From the NCBI RefSeq assembly GCF_000723885.1, contig NZ_CCDG010000089.1:1-46679 (forward strand): DNA of 46,679 nucleotides. The letters run 5' to 3'. The position numbers were made by a program, and so were the translations under genes. Under the pieces are notes generated by a model that had not been told where the DNA came from, did not search any database, and was given only the letters and a program-made list of their open reading frames with translations. Positions 40,757-46,679 of this stretch are shown in pieces (the first letter of the stretch is position 1; every line of letters begins with the position of its first letter). Source of the DNA: Paenibacillus camerounensis (GTDB lineage Bacteria > Bacillota > Bacilli > Paenibacillales > Paenibacillaceae).

Positions 40757-40821
40757 AGTTAATTGTTTGCAAAAACATTTTTGTAGATGATTCACTAATT
40801 TTAATCATTTAGGAGGAGAAA

Positions 40822-42066
40822 GTGTTGACTAAAAAGTGGGGTTTTTCAGCATTAGCACTTGTTCTATCATTATCTACGGTGTTGGCAGGCTGCGGGAACG
40901 ATGATACAAAGACAATTACGTTCTGGACGCCGCTGACCGGTGATGATGGTGCTTATATGGATCAGCTGGTGAAGGATTACAATGCAACCAATCCTGAAAT
41001 TCAAGTGAAGCATGTCATTACTGCAGATATGTATACAAAGGTATCAACTGTACTTAACTCCGGTAAAGGCGTACCTGACCTCGCGATTATTCACGCGGAC
41101 CGTGTACCGGGCTTTGTGAAGCAGGGGCAGCTGGAGCCCATGACTGCCGTAACTGCTGCCCAGACTGAAATTAAGGAAGAGAACTACCTGCCGCAAGCAT
41201 GGAATACAGGTAACATCGACGGAACGCAGTATACAGTACCGCTCGATATCCATAGTAATGTTATGTATTACAACAAAGATCTGCTCGCGAAATACGGCGC
41301 CGAATCTTTCCTTGACGATAACGTTGTAACCATCGATGAAATGCTCTCTCTGCAGGGCAAATTGGATGAAGGCGATTTTGTCGTCAATGACGCCCTGCTT
41401 GGCTGGGTCATTCTGGCGCAGATTCAGAACCTTGGCGGAGATATCCAGGAGAACGGCAAGCCTGCTGTGAATACACCGGTTATGAAGCAAGCCTTTGAGG
41501 AAGTTAAAAAAATCAACGATGCCGGCCTGATGACACCATTTGGTGAAGACGGCTACCTGATGTTCCAAGCCGGTAACGTATTGTTCTCCACTGACGGTAC
41601 TTGGAGCTCCACTGCACATGCCGGAGTAGAGGGCCTTAATTTCGGAGTAACCAATATTTATTCCCCTACACCTGACAAGTTTACGAACAGATCGTCCTCC
41701 CATTTGTTCGCGATGCTGAAGAACAAAGACAGATCGGAAGAAAAAGTAGCCGGAATCGGCAGCTTCCTGGAGTTCATCCGTGAAAACTCCATGGAGTGGG
41801 CGAAAGCCGGACAAACGGTAGCGAGTAAGCAAGTTATCGAGAACCCTGAGTACAAGAACTACATGCAATCTTTCTTTACCTCTGACGAAAAAGAGATTGA
41901 ATCGCTCTATATCTACACTTATGAGTACTACCCGTACATCGCAGAAGCTGTTGATACCTATTGCGGAGATATCGTCCGCGGCAACGTGGATATTGACGAA
42001 ACCCTGCAGACCATGCAGAAATTCGTAGAAGATAAGATCGCTGAAGGAACAAGCGCAGCGCAATAA
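40822..42066 (+). CDS. Arabinoside-locus ABC solute-binding lipoprotein
   Basis: GTG 40822 or TTG 40825 starts the gene behind AGGAGGAG. The 414-residue product has a lipoprotein signal ending STVLAGC (Cys24) and the family 1 binding-protein opening TITFWTPLTGDDGAYMDQLV. Two permeases follow and then two arabinofuranosidase genes, so the ligand is probably an arabino-oligosaccharide. It is the first gene of the operon and is separated from the permeases by a perfect hairpin that may raise its expression. Confidence 0.93.
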   Translation: MLTKKWGFSALALVLSLSTVLAGCGNDDTKTITFWTPLTGDDGAYMDQLVKDYNATNPEIQVKHVITADMYTKVSTVLNSGKGVPDLAIIHADRVPGFVKQGQLEPMTAVTAAQTEIKEENYLPQAWNTGNIDGTQYTVPLDIHSNVMYYNKDLLAKYGAESFLDDNVVTIDEMLSLQGKLDEGDFVVNDALLGWVILAQIQNLGGDIQENGKPAVNTPVMKQAFEEVKKINDAGLMTPFGEDGYLMFQAGNVLFSTDGTWSSTAHAGVEGLNFGVTNIYSPTPDKFTNRSSSHLFAMLKNKDRSEEKVAGIGSFLEFIRENSMEWAKAGQTVASKQVIENPEYKNYMQSFFTSDEKEIESLYIYTYEYYPYIAEAVDTYCGDIVRGNVDIDETLQTMQKFVEDKIAEGTSAAQ

Positions 42067-42091
42067 ACAGCAAGCGGAAATGATTGTATGG

Positions 42092-42119
42092 AGCAATGTG
42101 CCACTTGTGGCACATTGCT
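42092..42119 (+). other. Perfect 13-bp hairpin between binding protein and permease genes
   Basis: AGCAATGTGCCAC (42092-42104) and GTGGCACATTGCT (42107-42119) are fully complementary. Only TT plus the opened end pairs form the loop. No T-run follows (TTATGCC), so it is likely a 3' stabiliser or partial terminator, giving more binding protein than permease. Confidence 0.75.
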
Positions 42120-42145
42120 TTATGCCAAAGGAGAAAAGATTGCCT

Positions 42146-43024
42146 ATGAAAAAGAAATTAAATCTGGCGCCTGTTTTCTTTGTAGGTCCACATGTCATCT
42201 TATTCATTGTATTTATCCTGCTGCCGACCATTTACGGGATTTATGCTTCCTTCACGAAGTGGAATCTGATGAATGATCCGGTCTGGGTTGGCCTCGACAA
42301 CTACAAGACCATTCTTTTTGACAACAGCTCCACCTTTCATACGCAGTTTAACAACGGTCTCAAGAATACTTTGATTTTCGTTCTGCTTAGTGTACCGCTG
42401 TTAATTGTGCTTCCGCTGCTGATTGCGGTTGCGCTGGAACACAAAAAAGTGAAGGGGAAGAGCCTGATTCAAGCTATTTTGTATGTTCCCGGCCTGATCT
42501 CCATTTCTGCGGGCGCCTTGATCTGGCTGCTGCTCTTCAACAAACAGCTTGGGATGGCCGGTAATGTGTTCGGCTCTGATGTCTCCTGGCCGACTCACCA
42601 GCCGTATGCCTGGATTCTCATTATTATCATTACCATTTGGGGCGGTGTCGGGGGCAACCTGATCATTTACCGTGCTTCCATCAGCGGTGTAGCTCAGGAT
42701 TTATACGAATCTGCTGAAATTGACGGTGCAGGCCCTGTCCGCAGATTTACGAGCATCACACTGCCTTCAATCCGCTTCCCGCTTATTTATACCTTTGTTA
42801 TGACGACTGCGGGGGCCTTCAACGTCTTCGGCCAGCCGCTCATGATGACAGACGGCGGTCCGCGTCAGAGTACGCATGTATTAATGATGTATATCCGCCA
42901 GCTCGCATTCGGCAACGGTGAATCTATTGCAGGGATGGCTTCGGCAATGGCAGTGCTTCTGGGACTGGTTATTTTGCTGATTTCGGCTCTGCAATATTAT
43001 GTAATGAACCGGAATGCGACCTAA
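42146..43024 (+). CDS. Arabinoside ABC permease, MalF type
   Basis: ATG 42146 is about nine bases after AAAGGAGAAA; upstream in-frame starts lie inside the hairpin region and are rejected. The 292-residue product has six helices and an EAA loop YESAEIDGAGPVRRFTSITL (about 188-207). The N-terminal KKKLNLAPVFFVGPHVILFIVF is typical for the MalF-like subunit of CUT1 importers. Confidence 0.93.
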   Translation: MKKKLNLAPVFFVGPHVILFIVFILLPTIYGIYASFTKWNLMNDPVWVGLDNYKTILFDNSSTFHTQFNNGLKNTLIFVLLSVPLLIVLPLLIAVALEHKKVKGKSLIQAILYVPGLISISAGALIWLLLFNKQLGMAGNVFGSDVSWPTHQPYAWILIIIITIWGGVGGNLIIYRASISGVAQDLYESAEIDGAGPVRRFTSITLPSIRFPLIYTFVMTTAGAFNVFGQPLMMTDGGPRQSTHVLMMYIRQLAFGNGESIAGMASAMAVLLGLVILLISALQYYVMNRNAT

Positions 43025-43080
43025 TTCTCCCATAAGACAAACGGATCAAGCAGCGAAATTGAAAAGGCAGGTGTACCCGT

Positions 43081-43995
43081 ATGGCAAACCAAGTGGCCGG
43101 GCAAATGGATAAAGGTCCGCTTATAAACGGACAGCGAATCGATAAAAGAAAAGGTTCAGGCATTAGCATCTCAAAATATATCTCCTATCTGTTTCTGATC
43201 ATTCTGTGTGTAATCTGGATCGTTCCTGTAGTGTTTGGAATCACTACCTCCTTCCGTTCGCAGACTGAGGTCGTCAGCTCAGGATTCAGAATGTTTCCGA
43301 AGGAATGGATTTTTGATAACTATATCGCAATTTTAAATAATACCTCTACGGCTCCAATTCTGCGCTGGCTGATGAACTCCCTGTTTATTGCCACCATGCA
43401 TACATTCCTCGTCGTTGTGGTCATTTCCATAACCGGTTACGGGTATTCCCGGATGAAGTTCAGAGGAAGAGATACACTCTTTTTTACTTTACTGGGTATT
43501 TCCTTTTTCCCGGGTGTCGTGAACCTGATTCCTTCCTACAAAATCATTGATGCCCTGGGATGGGTGAATACTTCCTGGGCGATGATTATACCGGGGCTTG
43601 CGGGTATGGGTAACCTCTTTTTGGTCAGACAATTTATGAATGGTATCCCTAAAGAGCTGGATGAATCGGCTCATGTGGATGGTGCGGGCCATTTCCGGAT
43701 TTATGCCTCGATCATTGTACCGCTGATGAAACCGATTCTGATTGTATGCGGCCTGTTCTCGTTCACCGGATCATGGAATGACTTCCTGTGGCCGGTTATC
43801 GTGTTCACAGATGTTGATAAAATGCCGGTTACAGCAGGACTCTTGCTGCTGCAGGATATATACGGAAACTACCGGATGATCGGGCAGCTGATGGGCTCGG
43901 CGATTCTGGCCATTATTCCTACACTGGTGCTTTTCTTGTTCGCACAGAAATACTTTGTACAATCAATCAATTTGAATTCAGGGATAAAGGGCTAA
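43081..43995 (+). CDS. Arabinoside ABC permease, MalG type
   Basis: This 304-residue permease has a longer hydrophilic N-terminus (about 35 residues) before the first helix, six helices and an EAA loop DESAHVDGAGHFRIYASIIV (about 193-212). The C-terminus FAQKYFVQSINLNSGIKG is family-typical. The start ATG 43081 has AGGCAGGTG upstream. No ATPase gene is in the cluster. Confidence 0.94.
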   Translation: MANQVAGQMDKGPLINGQRIDKRKGSGISISKYISYLFLIILCVIWIVPVVFGITTSFRSQTEVVSSGFRMFPKEWIFDNYIAILNNTSTAPILRWLMNSLFIATMHTFLVVVVISITGYGYSRMKFRGRDTLFFTLLGISFFPGVVNLIPSYKIIDALGWVNTSWAMIIPGLAGMGNLFLVRQFMNGIPKELDESAHVDGAGHFRIYASIIVPLMKPILIVCGLFSFTGSWNDFLWPVIVFTDVDKMPVTAGLLLLQDIYGNYRMIGQLMGSAILAIIPTLVLFLFAQKYFVQSINLNSGIKG

Positions 43996-44026
43996 ATATA
44001 AGGCTTAACCCAAGGAGAGAGAAACT

Positions 44027-45505
44027 ATGACTGCAAAGCTTGTAATCAACGCCGATCTTCCTAAAAACAGGATCAATAAAAATATTTACGGGCATTTTGC
44101 CGAGCATCTGGGCAGATGCATCTATGAAGGAATCTGGGTAGGCGAGGATTCGCCGATCCCGAACACGGACGGCATCCGCAATGATGTCGTGACTGCGCTC
44201 AAGAAGCTGAATATTCCGGTGCTTCGCTGGCCGGGCGGCTGCTTTGCCGATGAGTATCACTGGAAGGACGGAATTGGCCCGAAGGAAGGCCGCAAACGGA
44301 TGGTTAACACCCACTGGGGCGGCGTGGTGGAGAACAACCATTTTGGTACGCATGAATTTTTCCGCCTGTGTGAGCTGCTGGAATGTGAGCCTTATATATG
44401 CGGCAATGTCGGCAGCGGCACGGTTCAGGAGATGTCAGAATGGGTCGAATATATGACCTTTGACGGGGAATCACCGATGGCCGGCTGGCGGCAGGAGAAC
44501 GGGCAGGAGAAGCCATGGGCGCTGAAATATTTTGGCGTCGGCAATGAGAACTGGGGCTGCGGCGGAAATATGCGCCCTGAGTATTATGCGGATCTCTACC
44601 GGCGTTATCAGACCTATGTCCGTAATTACGGCGACAACAAGCTATACAAGATTGCCGGCGGAGCCAATGTGGATGATTACAACTGGACAGAGGTTGTGAT
44701 GCGTGAGGCAGGCGGCATGATGGACGGCCTCAGCCTGCATTCTTATACCATTCCCGGCAGCTGGGAGGAGAAACGTCCGGCGCTTGGCTTCGATGAAGCC
44801 GAATGGATTGAGACGATGCAGAAATCCCTACGTATGGATGAGCTGATTACCCGCCACACGGCGATCATGGACAAATATGATCCGCAGAAGCGGGTAGGAT
44901 TAATTATAGATGAGTGGGGCACCTGGTTCCTGAACGAGCCGGGAACCAATCCCGGATTCCTCTACCAGCAGAATACCCTCAGAGATGCGCTGGTTGCCGG
45001 CATCCACCTGAATATTTTTCACAATCACAGTGGCCGCGTGCAGATGACGAACATTGCCCAGATGGTCAATGTGCTGCAGGCGCTGATCCTAACGGAAGGG
45101 GATAAGCTGCTGCTTACGCCTACCTATCATGTATTTGAAATGTATAAGGTGCATCAGGATAATGAGCTGCTGGAGGTTGCCTTTGAGAGCCCGCTGTATA
45201 CCTGGGGGGATGTAACGGTTCCGCAGCTTAGCGTTTCTGCGTCCCGCGACTCGGAAGGCAAGGTCTATGTCTCGATCTGTAACCTCAGCCATGAGGCGGA
45301 TGCCGCCTTAAGCCTTGACATCAGAGGCACACAGGCAGGCCGGGTATCCGGACAGATTCTGACGCACACAGAGCTGGGAGCACATAATACCTTCGATGCA
45401 CCGGATACTGTAGCCCCGGCTGCCTACGAAGGTGCCGAACTGACGGACGGCGTGCTGCACTGCGTCCTCCCGCCGGCATCCGTTACTGTGCTTACACTTA
45501 AATAG
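44027..45505 (+). CDS. abfA: Intracellular alpha-L-arabinofuranosidase, GH51
   Basis: This 492-residue GH51 enzyme has acid/base Glu174 (GVGNENWGCGG) and nucleophile Glu296 (IIDEWGTWF), close to the Glu175/Glu294 pair of Geobacillus AbfA. NKNIYGHFAEHLGRCIYEG and LRWPGGCFADEYHWKDGIGP are the usual N-terminal motifs. A beta-sandwich C-terminal domain completes the length. There is no signal peptide, so it removes terminal arabinofuranose from oligosaccharides after import. ATG 44027 has AAGGAGAG upstream, 31 bases after the permease gene. Confidence 0.96.
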   Translation: MTAKLVINADLPKNRINKNIYGHFAEHLGRCIYEGIWVGEDSPIPNTDGIRNDVVTALKKLNIPVLRWPGGCFADEYHWKDGIGPKEGRKRMVNTHWGGVVENNHFGTHEFFRLCELLECEPYICGNVGSGTVQEMSEWVEYMTFDGESPMAGWRQENGQEKPWALKYFGVGNENWGCGGNMRPEYYADLYRRYQTYVRNYGDNKLYKIAGGANVDDYNWTEVVMREAGGMMDGLSLHSYTIPGSWEEKRPALGFDEAEWIETMQKSLRMDELITRHTAIMDKYDPQKRVGLIIDEWGTWFLNEPGTNPGFLYQQNTLRDALVAGIHLNIFHNHSGRVQMTNIAQMVNVLQALILTEGDKLLLTPTYHVFEMYKVHQDNELLEVAFESPLYTWGDVTVPQLSVSASRDSEGKVYVSICNLSHEADAALSLDIRGTQAGRVSGQILTHTELGAHNTFDAPDTVAPAAYEGAELTDGVLHCVLPPASVTVLTLK

Positions 45506-45538
45506 ATCCAGCTTAAATGGACCAAAGGAGAAACTGAT

Positions 45539-46498
45539 ATGAGTACTGGCAAAGAATACAGCAACCCGCTTGTGGAGCAGCGCGCTGATCCCTGGGTGTA
45601 TAAGCATACAGACGGATATTACTACTTTACCGCTTCCGTACCGGAATATGACCGGATTGAAGTGCGCAGAGCCGCAGCAATCGAAGACCTCGCAGAGGCG
45701 GTGCCGGCTGTAGCCTGGCGCAAATACGAAACGGGACCGCTCAGCGCTAATATCTGGGCACCGGAGATTCATTATCTGCAGGGGAAATGGTATATCTATT
45801 TTGCCGCCGCGCGCACCACGGAAACACAGGATGGGCTGTTTGACCACCGCATGTTCGTGCTGGAGAATGATTCCGCTAATCCGCTGGAAGGCAGCTGGGT
45901 GGAGAAGGGCCAGATTAAGACGGCCTGGGAATCCTTTGCCCTGGATGCAACGACCTTCCAGCATAGAGGTATTCTCTATTATGTGTGGGCCCAGAAGGAC
46001 CCGGACATTCCGGGCAACTCCAACCTGTACATCTCGGAAATGAGTAATCCGTGGACCCTGACCGGGAAGCAGACTATGATTGCCCAGCCGGAATACGATT
46101 GGGAGACAATCGGCTTCAGCGTGAACGAAGGCGCAGCTGTACTGAAGCGGGGCGGTAAGATCTTCATGAGCTTCTCGGCCAGCGCGACCGACTACAACTA
46201 CTGCATGGGACTGCTGACTGCCGATGAGGACAGCGATCTGCTGGATGCGGCCTCGTGGAGCAAGCATCCGGTGCCGGTGTTCCAGACTAGCGAGGAGAAC
46301 GGCCAGTTCGGCCCGGGCCATAACAGCTTCACTGTGGGTGCTGACGGGGAGGATGTGCTGATCTACCACGCCCGCAGCTACAAGGACATCACAGGCGATC
46401 CGCTGTATGATCCGAACCGCCACACCCGCGCCAAGGTGCTGGGCTGGAAGGCAGACGGCACACCGGACTTCGGCGTGCCGCTGCCGGATAACAAGTAG
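45539..46498 (+). CDS. GH43 glycosidase, probable exo-arabinofuranosidase
   Basis: This 319-residue five-bladed-propeller enzyme has the three GH43 acidic residues: Asp17 (EQRADPWVYKH), Asp136 (FALDATTF) and Glu197 (SVNEGAAVL). IWAPEIHYLQGKWYIYFAA is the usual second-blade motif, and GPGHNSF carries the late conserved His. It has no signal peptide and no extra module. With GH51 next door, removal of arabinose from arabinan or arabinoxylan oligosaccharides is most likely, but beta-xylosidase activity is also found in this fold. ATG 45539 follows AAAGGAGAAA, 33 bases after abfA. Confidence 0.93.
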   Translation: MSTGKEYSNPLVEQRADPWVYKHTDGYYYFTASVPEYDRIEVRRAAAIEDLAEAVPAVAWRKYETGPLSANIWAPEIHYLQGKWYIYFAAARTTETQDGLFDHRMFVLENDSANPLEGSWVEKGQIKTAWESFALDATTFQHRGILYYVWAQKDPDIPGNSNLYISEMSNPWTLTGKQTMIAQPEYDWETIGFSVNEGAAVLKRGGKIFMSFSASATDYNYCMGLLTADEDSDLLDAASWSKHPVPVFQTSEENGQFGPGHNSFTVGADGEDVLIYHARSYKDITGDPLYDPNRHTRAKVLGWKADGTPDFGVPLPDNK

Positions 46499-46518
46499 CC
46501 GGACCATGGCCGGGTGTG

Positions 46519-46679
46519 GTGAAGGGCAACAATGCCCTTGAATCCGTCCGACGCGGCCAGATCGGCGAAATGAAGGGTATAAATGCCCTTGAATTCGGCT
46601 GGCGCGGCCAAATCGGCGGGATAAAGGGCAAAACTGCCCTTGAATCCGGCCGGCGCAGCCAAATCGCCGGAATAAAGGG
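46519..46679. repeat. Second array of 51-bp palindromic repeats, cut by window edge
   Basis: Hairpin units begin at 46521, 46572, 46623 and 46674, again exactly 51 bases apart. The stems are AAGGGCA/TGCCCTT, AAGGGTA/TGCCCTT (a G-U pair) and AAGGGC/GCCCTT, with A-rich loops. The rest of each unit (CGGC, GCGGCCA, AATCGGCGG) differs from the first array. It starts 20 bases after the GH43 stop and continues beyond the right edge. Confidence 0.9.

Larger units (their letters stand above)
40231..40821. other. Control region between regulator and arabinoside operon
   Basis: The 591 bases split into a very AT-rich part (about 40310-40560) with two 21-bp direct repeats and a cre box, and a GC-richer part (about 40600-40756) that folds into several stems, then an A/T-rich leader with an ATGATT/AATCAT stem just before the ribosome site AGGAGGAG (40811-40818). 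I did not find a convincing -35/-10 pair. Confidence 0.7.

Overview
The window looks like a chromosomal segment of a Paenibacillus-type, Gram-positive, endospore-forming bacterium. The reasons are strong AGGAGG-type ribosome binding sites, frequent TTG and GTG starts, a spoVAC-spoVAD-spoVAE set, a yqeG-yqeH-aroE-yhbY-nadD-yqeK-rsfS core cluster as in Bacillus, lipoprotein signal peptides, CcpA-type cre boxes, and a rich glycan-utilisation gene content. The species is not determinable from the sequence alone.

Layout. 1-2120 (minus): 5' part of a secreted repeat protein with an exact 189-residue period. 2295-6536: an MFS exporter-like gene divergent from a large GH3 glycosidase with a perfect cre box. 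6728-9145: a Gly/His-rich small membrane protein with pentapeptide repeats, a lipoprotein and a DinB-family protein. 9375-10288: sigma-A promoter, guanidine-I (ykkC) riboswitch, attenuator and a paired SMR exporter. 10397-11260: aldo/keto reductase. 11385-16751: mannitol PTS operon mtlA-mtlR-mtlF-mtlD. 16820-18350 (minus): small membrane protein and M42 aminopeptidase. 18524-20719: tiny membrane protein and the spoVA genes. 20801-22351: sigma-D promoter and a chemoreceptor-like gene. 22627-27076: MoxR, DUF58 and transglutaminase genes. 27115-33229: yqeG to yqeM housekeeping operon with cvfB. 33354-33512 (minus): unlisted 52-residue protein. 33884-37017: sugar ABC importer. 37259-37615: small membrane protein. 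37726-38018: an array of 51-bp palindrome-bearing repeats. 38126-38953 (minus): alpha-carbonic anhydrase lipoprotein. 39271-46498: arabinoside locus made of a divergent ArsR-type regulator, a 591-bp control region, ABC importer, GH51 and GH43 enzymes. 46519-46679: a second 51-bp repeat array running off the edge.

How the parts fit. Four carbohydrate loci (GH3, mannitol, ABC importer at 33.9 kb, arabinoside importer at 40.8 kb) each carry a cre-like box, so they look like members of one catabolite-repressed regulon. The arabinoside locus reads as a complete module: an oligosaccharide is bound by the lipoprotein, imported by two permeases (the ATPase is not encoded here and is presumably shared, MsmK/MsmX-style), and trimmed inside the cell by GH51 and GH43 arabinofuranosidases that lack signal peptides.

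The least explained features are three: the two separate 51-bp repeat arrays, which keep period and hairpin architecture while the stem sequence changes in a compensating way; a GC-richer, multi-stem candidate leader RNA (40603-40756) embedded in very AT-rich DNA ahead of the arabinoside importer; and an ArsR-like regulator carrying an uncharacterised C-terminal domain of about 220 residues. All functional statements rest on reading translated motifs by eye; no database search was run.
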